64,000 nt of DNA from Ardenticatenaceae bacterium (GTDB lineage Bacteria > Chloroflexota > Anaerolineae > Promineifilales > Promineifilaceae), in NCBI GenBank assembly GCA_011525915.1, contig WYBM01000088.1:124001-188000 (forward strand). Direction: 5' to 3'. Below, piece by piece: positions 43,854 to 53,300 of the stretch. The first letter of the stretch is position 1, and every line of letters starts with the position of its first letter. Under the pieces are notes generated by a model. That model was not told the DNA's origin. It ran no database searches and saw only the letters and a program-made list of their open reading frames with translations. Made by a program: the position numbers and the translations under genes.

Positions 43854-44867
43854 ATGACCCGGTTAACCCTGGAATCCATTGCTGAACTCGCGGGGGTGTC
43901 CCGCTCAACGGTATCGCGTGTCGTCAATAACCACGTCAGCGTGCGGCCTGAAGTACGTGAACGTGTTTTAGCAGTTATTGAACAGACCGGTTATCAACCA
44001 GACCCCGCTGCCCGTCGCCTGGCCGGGCAGCGCGCCAACATCATTGGCCTGGTGATCGCTGAACCGGCACAATCACTCTTTGCTGACCCTTACTTTCCGC
44101 GCCTGATCCAAGGGATCACCCAGGCGTGTAACCCTCAAGATTTAACCTTATCGCTTTTCCTGTTCCACACCAAAGAAGAAGAAGCCAACCTATACCCCAA
44201 AATTTTGCACAATAATCTATTTGATGGGCTGATTATTGCCGGCATGCATGTTGATGATCCTCTGGTATCACAACTGATTGAAAATGATATCCCTTTTGTC
44301 ACCGTGGGCCGCCACGAAAGCCCCAAGGTGAACTACATTGATACCGATAATATGGCCGGTTCACACACGGCCGTGACCCATCTCATTCGTCTTGGCCGCC
44401 AGCGTATCGGGCATATTACCGGCCACTTAAATAACCGTGCCTCGCTTGACAGACAAGATGGGTACCTTAACGCCCTGCGTGACCGTGGTCGGGCCATAGA
44501 CCCCACTTTAATTGAACGCGGTGATTATACTGAAGCCAGCGCCTATGAAGCGATGCATCGCCTGCTGGCCAAAAATGTAGATGCCGTTTTTGTGGCTTCA
44601 GACAGCATGGCATTGGGAGCACTACGTGCCCTGCGCGAAGCCAACGTGAAAGTACCAGATGACATAGCTATTGTAGGGTTTGATGATCTGCCGCCGGCCA
44701 CCCTGTCTGTTCCCCCATTAACCACCGTACGCCAACCTATTCGACGCGTGGGTATCCTGGCAGTAGAAACATTGTTAGATATTCTGGATAACGGCCTGGA
44801 GCCGGCCCGGCGTGTCATCTTGCCTACGGAACTGGTTGTGCGTGAAACCTGTGGCGGTCGGATATAA
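43854..44867 (+). CDS. LacI-family transcriptional regulator (CelR-like)
   Basis: The N-terminal helix-turn-helix is LTLESIAELAGVSRSTVSRVVN (spanning residues 4-25), with the hinge helix PAARRLAGQ near 55. The periplasmic-binding-protein-like ligand domain carries IGLVIAEPA, VGRHESPKVNYIDTDN and VGFDDLPPATLSVPPLTTVRQP. It ends VVRETCGGR as usual for the family. Length 337 is normal. Two palindromes of the CelR type lie just upstream, so it is probably autoregulated and controls the sugar genes that follow, with a beta-gluco-oligosaccharide such as cellobiose as inducer (inference). The stop codon overlaps the ROK kinase start (TAATG). Confidence 0.92.
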   Translation: MTRLTLESIAELAGVSRSTVSRVVNNHVSVRPEVRERVLAVIEQTGYQPDPAARRLAGQRANIIGLVIAEPAQSLFADPYFPRLIQGITQACNPQDLTLSLFLFHTKEEEANLYPKILHNNLFDGLIIAGMHVDDPLVSQLIENDIPFVTVGRHESPKVNYIDTDNMAGSHTAVTHLIRLGRQRIGHITGHLNNRASLDRQDGYLNALRDRGRAIDPTLIERGDYTEASAYEAMHRLLAKNVDAVFVASDSMALGALRALREANVKVPDDIAIVGFDDLPPATLSVPPLTTVRQPIRRVGILAVETLLDILDNGLEPARRVILPTELVVRETCGGRI

Positions 44868-45898
44868 TGGCTATGAATGCACTAAATGGTGAGGGCCAAC
44901 AAGGACAAGTGGTTGTCGGCGTAGACGTCGGCGGCACCACCATTACGGCCATGGTGGTGGACACTTCATTACAGGTGTGTGGCCAGGCAACGCAGACCAC
45001 GGATAAGAGCACGCCCCAGGGCACATTTAAAAGCATTGTGGCCACAATTTTGCAAGCCCTGGAGATAGGCCAAACCCCACTCTCTCAGGTAAAGGCCGCC
45101 GGCATTGGCATTCCCGGCAAGGTAGACCCAACCACCGGCACCGTTCATCTGGCCGTCAATCTAAACTGGAATCATATACCTGCGGCTGAATGGTTTCAGC
45201 AGGCGCTGGGCGTGCCCTGTTATATTGAAAATGACCTGCACCTGGCGGCGCTGGGCTATTATCATTTTTTCACAGACAGTTCCATTCAAAACATGGCTTA
45301 TGTGAGCATTGGTACCGGTCTGGCGGCCGGGTTGATTTTAGACGGCCGTCTTTACCGTGGCGCTCATGGCATGGCCGGTGAATTTGGCCATATCGTGATG
45401 GACCCACATGGCCCAACCTGCAATTGTGGTAACCGAGGCTGCCTGGAAATGTACACAGCTGGGCCCGCTTACAGCCGGGCCGGGCAAGAGGCCGTGGCTC
45501 AGGGCAAGTTACTGCTGCCGCCGGAGCAGGCAAATGTCACGGCCGTGGACGTTTTTAACGCCGCCCAATCCGGAAACCTCGCTGCCCAGGAAATTATTCA
45601 TACAGCCGGCGCATTTCTGGGCAGAGGGTTGCAAATCCTCATCATGGCTTACGACGTAGATAAAATCATTTTGGGTGGCGGTGTTACCCGTGCTGGCGAT
45701 CTTTTTCGGCACGCCATCCTGGATGAGTGGCAGCGTCAGGCAAGCCTGTCCCCCCTGGCCGCCGAGATGCTCAAACCGGAAAAATTAGAATGTGCGCCCT
45801 TAGAACATAATGCCGGCGCCTGGGGCGGTGTGGCCCTGGCACACAATGCTTTTCCACATGCCGTGTCCCCACAACGCATAGCCAATCAAAGGAGGTGA
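44867..45898 (+). CDS. ROK-family sugar kinase (glucokinase-like)
   Basis: Phosphorylates glucose or a related sugar with ATP. The nucleotide-binding start GVDVGGTTITAMVVD (~17-31), ALGYYHFF and the catalytic region GIGIPGKVD, VPCYIENDLHLAALG with the catalytic Asp are present. The ROK zinc signature CNCGNRGCLE follows HGPT. Length 343 is standard. There is no helix-turn-helix, so it is a kinase, not a ROK repressor. It is translated from a start overlapping the LacI stop. In this locus its likely substrate is glucose released by beta-glucosidases. AAGGAGGTGA occurs at the very 3' end (45889-45898) without an obvious gene to serve. Confidence 0.92.
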   Translation: MAMNALNGEGQQGQVVVGVDVGGTTITAMVVDTSLQVCGQATQTTDKSTPQGTFKSIVATILQALEIGQTPLSQVKAAGIGIPGKVDPTTGTVHLAVNLNWNHIPAAEWFQQALGVPCYIENDLHLAALGYYHFFTDSSIQNMAYVSIGTGLAAGLILDGRLYRGAHGMAGEFGHIVMDPHGPTCNCGNRGCLEMYTAGPAYSRAGQEAVAQGKLLLPPEQANVTAVDVFNAAQSGNLAAQEIIHTAGAFLGRGLQILIMAYDVDKIILGGGVTRAGDLFRHAILDEWQRQASLSPLAAEMLKPEKLECAPLEHNAGAWGGVALAHNAFPHAVSPQRIANQRR

Positions 45899-46055
45899 GG
45901 CGCTGGCAAAAAGATATCATCAATGTGAGAAAACCACCTGGCAAAACCGGCAGAAAACCATTCTGGCTCAGGTGATCATTCTCAAGAAAGCATACATTAC
46001 CAATCGTCAAACATTCATCTCGTAAAATCAGATACGCACATAAGGAGAGAAGAAC

Positions 46056-47591
46056 ATGCGTAAATCGCGACTCTTATTACTGGTATTAGCCTTACTCTTT
46101 GGTATGGTGCTGGTTGCTTGCAACAGTGGCACAGAAAGTACGTCTGAAGAACCCGCCCCCGCTGAAGAAGAAGCCGCTCCCGCTGAAGAAGAAGCCGCTC
46201 CCGCCGAAGAAGAAGCCGCTCCCGCCGAAGAAGAAGCTGCCCCCGCTGAAGAAGAAGCCGCTCCCGCCGAAGAAGAAGTTATGGGTGATAAGGTGCAAAT
46301 CCGCTGGTTTGTTGGTGTTGGTACCGGCTCCGGTGAAGAGCAGTTTGAAGGTCAGCAGGCGGTGGTAGATGCCTTCAACGCTTCCCATGACAACATCGAG
46401 CTGGTTCTGGAAATTGTTGACAACGCCAGCGCTACCGAAGTTTTGAACACCCAGATTGCCGCCGGCAATGCCCCGGATATCGTTGGCCCAATGGGCATTG
46501 CTGGCCGTGCGGCTTTCCCTGGTGCCTGGCTTGATCTGGAACCGTTGATCGAATCCACGGGGTATGACCTCAGCGATTTTGACCCGGCCATGGTTGACTT
46601 CTACTTGCTGGAAGGTCAGGGCCAGTTAGGCCTGCCGTTTGGCATCTTCCCGTCCTTCATCTTCTACAACAAAGACCTTTTTGACGAAGCTGGCCTGCCC
46701 TACCCGCCCGAAGAATTTGGCGCCCCCTATGTCGATGCCGATGGCAACGAAATGCCCTGGGACTTGGAGACATTGCAAGAACTGTCCATGCTGCTGACCG
46801 TTGACGCCAACGGTAATGACGCTACCAGCGCAGACTTTGACCCGGAATCTGCTGTTCAATTTGGGTATGGCACCCAATGGACTGATTTACGCGGCCGTTG
46901 CATGATGTTTGGCGCCGACACTGCCCGGTTTGTAGATGCCGACGGCAACGCCATTATTCCCGATGGCTTTGAGGAATGCGTGCAATGGTACCATGACGCC
47001 ATGTGGACCAACTACTTTCATCCCAACGCCCCGTATGGCGGCAGCGACATTCTGAGCGCCGGCAACTGGTTTGACTCTGGCAACATGGCCATGACCCATG
47101 TCCATCTATGGTACGCAACCTGCTGCACCGGCAGCGTGTCAGAAAATGCCCAGTGGGGTATTGCCGTCATGCCTGAAGTTAACGGCCAGATCACCGCCAA
47201 GATGCATGCTGATACCTTCGCTATCACCAAGAACACAAAACACCCAGAAGAGGCGTTTGAAGTCTTAACTTACCTCATCGGGGATGCAGCACTTGACCTG
47301 TTGAAGGTGTATGGTGGTCTGCCGGCACGCTTGAGCCTACAAGAAACCTACTTTGATGAATTGAATGCTGGTCAGTTTGCCGGCCAGGACATTAACTGGC
47401 AAGTTGTTATTGACAGCATGGCTTACCCGGACAACCCTAACCACGAAGAGGCATTGCCCAATGAATTGGAAGCTCGTGATCGCTTAAATGCCTTTAACCA
47501 GCTTTTGGATAACGATCCGGACATGGACATCCCTGCCGAAATAGAGAAACTGCAAACAGATTTGCAGGCTATATTTGACGCCGCTAATTAA
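46056..47591 (+). CDS. ABC transporter sugar-binding lipoprotein (family 1 SBP)
   Basis: The lipobox VLVAC (Cys at residue 22) anchors the binding protein outside the membrane. Six AAPAEEE-type repeats (~34-74) form an acidic stalk. The solute-binding domain (~78-505) has the family 1 features: IRWFVGVGTGSGEEQF, LNTQIAAGNAPDIVG, FGIFPSFIFYNKDLFDEAGLPYPP, AMTHVHLWYA and AITKNTKHPEEAFEVLTYLI. It delivers oligosaccharide to the two permeases encoded next. AAGGAGAGAAG precedes the ATG. No ATPase gene is in the window; such importers often share a distant MsiK-like ATPase. A strong hairpin follows the gene, which would raise its expression relative to the permeases. Confidence 0.92.
   Translation: MRKSRLLLLVLALLFGMVLVACNSGTESTSEEPAPAEEEAAPAEEEAAPAEEEAAPAEEEAAPAEEEAAPAEEEVMGDKVQIRWFVGVGTGSGEEQFEGQQAVVDAFNASHDNIELVLEIVDNASATEVLNTQIAAGNAPDIVGPMGIAGRAAFPGAWLDLEPLIESTGYDLSDFDPAMVDFYLLEGQGQLGLPFGIFPSFIFYNKDLFDEAGLPYPPEEFGAPYVDADGNEMPWDLETLQELSMLLTVDANGNDATSADFDPESAVQFGYGTQWTDLRGRCMMFGADTARFVDADGNAIIPDGFEECVQWYHDAMWTNYFHPNAPYGGSDILSAGNWFDSGNMAMTHVHLWYATCCTGSVSENAQWGIAVMPEVNGQITAKMHADTFAITKNTKHPEEAFEVLTYLIGDAALDLLKVYGGLPARLSLQETYFDELNAGQFAGQDINWQVVIDSMAYPDNPNHEEALPNELEARDRLNAFNQLLDNDPDMDIPAEIEKLQTDLQAIFDAAN
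46155..46278 (+). repeat. 21-base in-frame tandem repeat in the binding-protein gene
   Basis: Six units encode AAPAEEE or close to it, differing only at a few third positions (GCT/GCC). The repeat makes the acidic stalk of the lipoprotein and could change length by slippage. Confidence 0.9.
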
Positions 47592-47599
47592 TTTTTGAC

Positions 47600-47647
47600 A
47601 AGAACCTCCCGAAGGAGACCATGACTAAGAACCTTCGGGAGGTTCTT
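47600..47647 (+). terminator. Attenuating hairpin between binding-protein and permease genes
   Basis: A perfect 16-bp inverted repeat: AAGAACCTCCCGAAGG at 47600-47615 and its complement at 47632-47647, loop 16 bases. It starts nine bases past the stop. The AACCTCCCG core recurs in the hairpin at 55818-55856. Confidence 0.75.
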
Positions 47648-47737
47648 CTTACCCGTAACGCTTTGCCAACAATGTACACTGTTTTATACTGTTTTATAGC
47701 AGATGGCAGGCTTATCCCAATGTTACGGAGGTGACAC

Positions 47738-48727
47738 ATGGCATCGTTTGTTGATCAAGTATCGGTATCACGCCCTCGCTCACGATTTTGGCGTTCAAAA
47801 AAATTGTCGCCTTTGGAACGCAACCAGGCGAAATGGGGCTATATCTTCATCAGCCCCTGGCTCATTGGTTTTGTTATTTTCACCATCATCCCCATGATTG
47901 CATCATTGGCCTTTTCCTTTATGAACTTTCAACTGGCCACACCTGAGGATGCATCATTCATTGGCTTGCAAAACTGGCGGCGCATGTTATTTCAAGACCC
48001 CAACGTGTGGCAATCATTGGGGGTCACATTCAAATTTGCTTTGATTACGCTGCCCATTGGCTTTAGCTTGGCCATTTTTCTGGCGATCTTACTTAACTCT
48101 CACGACCTGGTAGGCAAAAACGTATTCCGCACACTTTTTTATGCCCCTACGATGGTTCCTGGCATCGCCGCTATCCTTATCTGGTCTGGCATGTTAAATC
48201 CACAAACGGGTTGGATCAACCGCGCCATCCAGGGAGTAACAGGCTACCCCGCGGTGGGAATCAATGGTGTTCGCTGGCTAGACGAGCCGTCTCTGGTCTA
48301 TTTCGCCTACACTTTCATCGGTATCTGGGCTATTGGTAACACCATTTTAATTACTTTGGCCGGGTTACAGGGTGTACCTACTGAACTTTACGACGCTTCA
48401 AAGGTAGATGGGGCCGGCTGGTGGCGGCGCTTATGGCACATTACCCTGCCTATGATTTCCCCCGTTCTGTTTTACAACCTCATACTCGGTGTGATCGGGC
48501 TGTTACAATACTTTAACACCCCCTACGTGCTAAATGGTGGCAACGGTTACCCGGAAGGAGCCACACGCTTTTACATGATCTGGTTCTACAAACAGGCGTT
48601 TAACTTTGCCAACATGGGGTACGCGGCCACACTGGCCTGGTTCATGTTCATTATTTCACTCATTCTAACACTTTTCCTCTTTGGCACCGCCCGTCATTGG
48701 GTTTATTATGCAGGAGGTAACCGCTAA
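47738..48727 (+). CDS. ABC sugar transporter permease (MalF/UgpA type)
   Basis: Six transmembrane segments in 329 residues. The ABC permease EAA loop is QGVPTELYDASKVDGAGWWRRLWHITLPMI (EAA--G pattern ASKVDGAG near 225), which contacts the ATPase. The N-terminus is basic, followed by GYIFISPWLIGFVIFTIIPM, as in the MalF/UgpA group. GGAGGTG lies six bases before the ATG. Its stop overlaps the next permease start (TAATG). It pairs with the following MalG-type protein and the lipoprotein encoded before it. Confidence 0.93.
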   Translation: MASFVDQVSVSRPRSRFWRSKKLSPLERNQAKWGYIFISPWLIGFVIFTIIPMIASLAFSFMNFQLATPEDASFIGLQNWRRMLFQDPNVWQSLGVTFKFALITLPIGFSLAIFLAILLNSHDLVGKNVFRTLFYAPTMVPGIAAILIWSGMLNPQTGWINRAIQGVTGYPAVGINGVRWLDEPSLVYFAYTFIGIWAIGNTILITLAGLQGVPTELYDASKVDGAGWWRRLWHITLPMISPVLFYNLILGVIGLLQYFNTPYVLNGGNGYPEGATRFYMIWFYKQAFNFANMGYAATLAWFMFIISLILTLFLFGTARHWVYYAGGNR

Positions 48728-49836
48728 TGGCTACAACAACCTCATCCCAATCTCAAAGTCTGGTGCGTGCAGCCAAAGCTGAAAGATTGTCTGAATGGCA
48801 AATTCGGCAGCGCCGCCGCAAAATTTTAACCAAAGCCACTATTACCATGCTGGCTCTTTTCCTGCTGTCACTGTATCTAGCCCCCTTGGGCTACGGGTTT
48901 TTGACCTCATTAAAAACAACGGCCCAAATTTCTGATTCCAGTTCACCCATACTTCCCTACTCTACTTATAAATTTGAGTATGAGGGTAAATCCTACGACG
49001 TATATAGTGTGCCGTTTCCGGATGGTGATGTACGCGAAATGGCATTGGTGAAGAAGGGACGTGAAAGCAGCGAGTTTGTGGATCCTAATAATCCAGAAGC
49101 TGGCCTGACTATATGGGAAGGTCGCTGGCGAACCCTGACGCCGGCGCGAGAGCTGGCGCCCCAATGGAGCAACTACCCGGAAGCCTATGCGAAGATAGGG
49201 TTTACGCGGCTGCTGCGAAACACACTTATGTACTGCATCATCACCACCATTCTGGCAGTTTCATCGGCGGCGTTTGTCTCTTATGGCTTTGCCCGGTATG
49301 ACTTTCCTTTTAAGAATCTGCTGTTTATTGTCCTTATTGCCACCATTATACTGCCGCCTCAGGTTACGTTGGTACCGCAATATGCCTTCTTTACACAGAT
49401 TGGCTGGACGGGCACGTGGCTGCCGCTGATTGTGCCCACGGCCTTTGCCAACGCGTACAACGTCTTTTTGATGCGGCAATATTTTATGACCATACCCAGA
49501 GAGATGGATGAGGCAGCCATGATTGACGGCGCCTCCCATTTGCGAATCTTCCGGTCCGTTGTACTGCCTCAGGCGTTGCCCGCGCTCACGGCCGTGACGC
49601 TCTTCCACTTTTTCTTCGCCTGGAATGACTTCTTTGGCCCCCTGATTTACCTGACCGGCAAACGTGATCTGGTACCGCTCTCCGTTGGCCTGACCTACTT
49701 TAACGGCCTGTATGACACCTCACCACACCTTATCCAGGCCGCTTCCATTTTAACGCTGGTTTTGCCGTTAGCCATTTTTTTCCTGGCGCAGCGCGTGTTT
49801 ATCCAGGGCGTGGTTATTACTGGCGTCGATAAATGA
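48727..49836 (+). CDS. ABC sugar transporter permease (MalG/UgpE type) with extra extracytoplasmic insert
   Basis: The EAA loop is PREMDEAAMIDGASHLRIFRSVVLP (EAAMIDGAS near 260), typical of MalG-like subunits. TM1 is at ~38-60. Between TM1 and TM2 there is an insert of roughly 80 residues (~70-150, including YEYGKSYDVYS-like YEGKSYDVYSVPFPDGDVRE and FVDPNNPEAGLTIWEGRWR), so the chain is 369 residues rather than the usual ~280. The insert would face outside, near the binding protein. It overlaps the previous permease gene by one base. Confidence 0.92.
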   Translation: MATTTSSQSQSLVRAAKAERLSEWQIRQRRRKILTKATITMLALFLLSLYLAPLGYGFLTSLKTTAQISDSSSPILPYSTYKFEYEGKSYDVYSVPFPDGDVREMALVKKGRESSEFVDPNNPEAGLTIWEGRWRTLTPARELAPQWSNYPEAYAKIGFTRLLRNTLMYCIITTILAVSSAAFVSYGFARYDFPFKNLLFIVLIATIILPPQVTLVPQYAFFTQIGWTGTWLPLIVPTAFANAYNVFLMRQYFMTIPREMDEAAMIDGASHLRIFRSVVLPQALPALTAVTLFHFFFAWNDFFGPLIYLTGKRDLVPLSVGLTYFNGLYDTSPHLIQAASILTLVLPLAIFFLAQRVFIQGVVITGVDK

Positions 49837-49986
49837 GTGAGGGAAGCCGCTAAACGTTTAGAATCCTGTTGCGTATGAGTGGCCAGGTTGCCATATTGCG
49901 TTAGAAACGTCACCTCCGGCGCAATTTCCTATACGCAGCAGGTTCTTTAACGAGCCAGGCTCTCACGAGCATTTATTTAAGAAAAT

Positions 49987-51345
49987 ATGAAGCCCTTATT
50001 TTTAGTCAGTGGACTAGTGATTATTCTGGTTGCCTGCTCATACCTCTCGGCTCGGCCTGAAACCACGGCCGTGCCTACCTTTACCGCAGCCCCCCTCCCC
50101 CTGCCCGCCACGGCCGTACCCGGCCAGCTCATTGTCAACGCCACCATGACCCGTGGGCCGATCAACCCGCTGGTTTACGGTACAAATTATGGCCCTTGGG
50201 CGGCCATACCAGCCCCACGGTTGGAAGATTACCAAAACGCCGGGCTGACACTACTGCGCTTCCCTGGCGGTAATTGGGGCGATGAAAATACCATCCGGCC
50301 CAACCAGGTGGATTTTCTGATGGACCTGGCAGGCATGGTAAACGCGGAGGTGGTCATTCACGTTAACCTGCTGGAAGGCACACCTACACAGGCCGTAGAT
50401 TTGATGCGCCAGGTCAATGAGGAAAAGGGGTATGGCGTTCGCTATTGGAGCATTGGCAATGAACCTAACCTCTATGCCACCTTACGCGGCCAACCTGAAT
50501 GGGACACCACTTATTTTAATGCCCGCTGGCGAGAATTTGCCGAGGCCATGAAAGCGGAAGACCCCAACATTGTGCTGATCGGGCCCGATGTAAGCCAATA
50601 CACGGCCGTCGATGCCCAAAACCCCAAAGACGAAAACGGCCGTGACTGGATGCGTGAATTTCTACGGGCAAATGGTGACCTGGTAGATATTGTCTCCATT
50701 CACCGCTACCCCTTTCCTACCAGTCGTATGGACCCCAACCCAGCCATTGATGATTTACGCCACAACAGCCAGGAATGGGACGCCATCATCCCCCATCTGC
50801 GTGATGTGATTCACAGCGAAATCGGGCGAGATTTGCCTGTCAGTGTCATGGAGGCCAACTCCAACTGGACCAACACCGCCGGCGGCGAGGCCACACCAGA
50901 CTCATTCTACAATGCCATCTGGTGGGCAGATGCCCTGGGCCGTATGATCAACCAGAACGTGGACATGGTAGCCCACTTTACCCTGGCGCACAGCCAGTCT
51001 GGTCTGGGGTTGTTCACCCGCAGCGCCCCGCGCCCCACGTATTACGTCTACCGCCTGTACCAACACTTTGGCAGCGAAAAGCTGCACGCCGACTCCGGTG
51101 TGGCCGACGTTTCTATTTTTGCCGCCCGGCGAGCCGACGGTGCCCTGACGCTGATGCTGGTTAACCTGGGGCCCGATGAGATTATGGCCCCTTTACAGAT
51201 AAACGGGTTCACGGGCAGCCCTGTTGAACTGTGGCGTTTTGATGCCAGCCACAATGCCGATAACTTAGGCCCGATAACGTGGGCCAACGGCCAGGTGATC
51301 ACCCTGCCAGGCCAATCCATCTCCCTGCTGGTGCTAAAGGATTAA
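49987..51345 (+). CDS. Clan GH-A glycosidase lipoprotein (GH39/GH51-like)
   Basis: The lipobox LVAC follows a short signal peptide, and a Thr/Pro/Ala-rich linker runs to ~50. The (beta/alpha)8 domain starts with NPLVYGTNYGPW and RFPGGNWGDEN, a pattern common to GH39, GH44 and GH51-type enzymes. The acid/base Glu is E159 in YWSIGNEPNLY. The nucleophile is probably E289 in VSVMEANSNW. A C-terminal beta-sandwich ends the protein (LMLVNLGPDEIMAPL). It acts on an extracellular beta-linked glycan or arabinoside; which one cannot be told from sequence. No Shine-Dalgarno is evident. It is followed after five bases by a GH3 lipoprotein gene. Confidence 0.78.
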   Translation: MKPLFLVSGLVIILVACSYLSARPETTAVPTFTAAPLPLPATAVPGQLIVNATMTRGPINPLVYGTNYGPWAAIPAPRLEDYQNAGLTLLRFPGGNWGDENTIRPNQVDFLMDLAGMVNAEVVIHVNLLEGTPTQAVDLMRQVNEEKGYGVRYWSIGNEPNLYATLRGQPEWDTTYFNARWREFAEAMKAEDPNIVLIGPDVSQYTAVDAQNPKDENGRDWMREFLRANGDLVDIVSIHRYPFPTSRMDPNPAIDDLRHNSQEWDAIIPHLRDVIHSEIGRDLPVSVMEANSNWTNTAGGEATPDSFYNAIWWADALGRMINQNVDMVAHFTLAHSQSGLGLFTRSAPRPTYYVYRLYQHFGSEKLHADSGVADVSIFAARRADGALTLMLVNLGPDEIMAPLQINGFTGSPVELWRFDASHNADNLGPITWANGQVITLPGQSISLLVLKD

Positions 51346-51350
51346 GCTGC

Positions 51351-53258
51351 ATGATATATGTAAGACAATACCAAACTATCATTGTGTTAGCGAGTTTACT
51401 GCTCACGGCCGTGGCCTGTAAAAGCCCCCAGTCTAACACGGCCCCCACTGTGACGAACACCGCCACGGCCACCACGGCCGTAACACCCACCACCAGCACC
51501 CCTGCCTACCTCAACCCCGCCCTACCCTCGGCCGAACGGGCAGAAGATTTGCTGGCGCGCATGACCTTGGAAGAAAAAATCGGCCAGATGACGCTGATTG
51601 AAAAAGGAAGCATTCAACCCACGGCCGTCACCGACTACTTTATTGGCGGTATTCTCAGCGGCGGCGGCGGCTACCCCACCAGCAGCAACACCCCAGCCGC
51701 ATGGGCGGAGATGGTGAACAGCTACCAGGAAGCGGCTCTGGCCACCCGCCTGAGCATTCCCCTCATTTATGGTGTAGATGCCATTCACGGCCACAATAAT
51801 TTAAAGGGGGCCACTATCTTTCCCCACAGCATTGGCCTGGGGGCCACCCGCAATGCCGAACTGGTACAGCAGATTGGGCGCGCCACGGCCGTAGAAACCC
51901 GGGCCACCGGCATCCCCTGGGATTATGCCCCGGTCATCGCCGTGCCCCAAGATATCCGTTGGGGACGGACCTATGAAGCTTACGGCGAAGACACCGCCCT
52001 GGTCAGTGAACTGGGGGCCGCCTTTATTCGCGGCTTACAAGAGGATGGCCTGCACAGCCAGACGGCCGTGTTGGCCACCCCCAAACATTTCATTGGTGAT
52101 GGCGGCACGGTCTGGGGAACGTCTACGACCGAGAACTATACGTTAGACCAGGGTGACATGCAGATAGACGAAGCCACCCTACGCGCCCTTCACCTGCCGC
52201 CTTATGAAGCGGCTATTAACGCCGGCGCACAAAGCATTATGATCAGCTTCAGCAGTTGGAATGGCACCAAAATGCATGCCCACCAGTACCTGCTAACCGA
52301 CGTACTTAAAGAGGAGATGGGCTTTGCGGGCTTTTTGGTGTCTGACTGGCAGGCCATTGACCAGATTTCGCCTGATTATTACCAGGCGGTGGTCACTGCC
52401 ATCAATGCCGGGGTAGATATGAACATGGTGCCCTATGACTATAAAGGCTTCATCACCACCATGCTGACGGCCGTAGAAAAAGGCGACATCCCCGAAAGCC
52501 GCATTGATGATGCCGTGCGCCGCATCCTCACGGTGAAGTTTAACCTGGGACTTTTTGAAACTCCCTACCCTGACCCGGCGCAGCTGGCGCTCATTGGCGC
52601 AGATGAACACCGGGCGCTGGCCCAAGAAGCCGTCAGCCAGTCACTGGTGCTGCTGCAAAATGAAAATGAGGCCCTGCCTATACCCCTTGACGCCAAAATT
52701 TTTGTCGCCGGCAGCTTTGCCGATGATATTGGCGTACAGTCTGGGGGATGGACCATTGAATGGCAGGGCAAAGCTGGCAATATCACCCCGGGCACAACTA
52801 TTTTGGCCGCGATTAAAGCCACGGCCAGCGGCGAGGTGGCCTATAACAAGTTTGGTAAATTTGAGAACTTTAACCCGCCTGCCGACGTGGGCATTGTGGT
52901 GTTGGGTGAACGGCCGTATGCCGAAGGGCGAGGTGACGCCGCTGATTTGAGCCTGAGTAACAGTGATATTGAACTTATCCACCGCATGGGTGAACAGGCG
53001 GAGCACGTCGTGGTCATTTTGTTGACGGGACGGCCGTTGCTCATCACCGATGCCCTCTCGCTGGCCGATGCCTGGGTCGTCGCCTGGCTGCCCGGCACAG
53101 AAGGTCAGGGGGTTGCCGACAACCTCTTCGGCCACCATCCCTTCACCGGCACACTGCCCTATACCTGGCCGACGCACATAGACCAACTGCCATTGGGCAC
53201 AGCCGAAGGAGAACCGCTGTACCCCTTTGGCTATGGCTTAACAACCGGTAGCCAGTAA
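51351..53258 (+). CDS. GH3 beta-glucosidase lipoprotein (exo-beta-glucanase type)
   Basis: Exported and lipid-anchored (LLLTAVAC, Cys ~22), with a Thr-rich linker to ~50. The GH3 N-terminal barrel has LLARMTLEEKIGQMTLIEKG, YGVDAIHGHNN, FAPVIAVPQDIRWGRTYEAYGED-like AP VIAVPQDIRWGRT and KHFIGDGGT. Nucleophile D332 is in FLVSDWQAID. The second domain (LVLLQNENEALPIP, VILLTGRPLLI, LPYTWPTH) is complete. There is no third FnIII domain, so architecture matches barley ExoI-like exo-1,3/1,4-beta-glucanases. It would release glucose from oligosaccharides at the cell surface. The start at 51351 has AAAGG ten bases upstream. Confidence 0.92.
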   Translation: MIYVRQYQTIIVLASLLLTAVACKSPQSNTAPTVTNTATATTAVTPTTSTPAYLNPALPSAERAEDLLARMTLEEKIGQMTLIEKGSIQPTAVTDYFIGGILSGGGGYPTSSNTPAAWAEMVNSYQEAALATRLSIPLIYGVDAIHGHNNLKGATIFPHSIGLGATRNAELVQQIGRATAVETRATGIPWDYAPVIAVPQDIRWGRTYEAYGEDTALVSELGAAFIRGLQEDGLHSQTAVLATPKHFIGDGGTVWGTSTTENYTLDQGDMQIDEATLRALHLPPYEAAINAGAQSIMISFSSWNGTKMHAHQYLLTDVLKEEMGFAGFLVSDWQAIDQISPDYYQAVVTAINAGVDMNMVPYDYKGFITTMLTAVEKGDIPESRIDDAVRRILTVKFNLGLFETPYPDPAQLALIGADEHRALAQEAVSQSLVLLQNENEALPIPLDAKIFVAGSFADDIGVQSGGWTIEWQGKAGNITPGTTILAAIKATASGEVAYNKFGKFENFNPPADVGIVVLGERPYAEGRGDAADLSLSNSDIELIHRMGEQAEHVVVILLTGRPLLITDALSLADAWVVAWLPGTEGQGVADNLFGHHPFTGTLPYTWPTHIDQLPLGTAEGEPLYPFGYGLTTGSQ

Positions 53259-53300
53259 ATGGCCACCCACTAACCGATTACCAAATCTCTGGAGAAACAG

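Noticed and set aside
46092-46388. Gly/Phe-rich and Pro/Lys-rich repeat frames over the binding-protein stalk
   Set aside because: Both are shadows of the AAPAEEE repeat in other frames.
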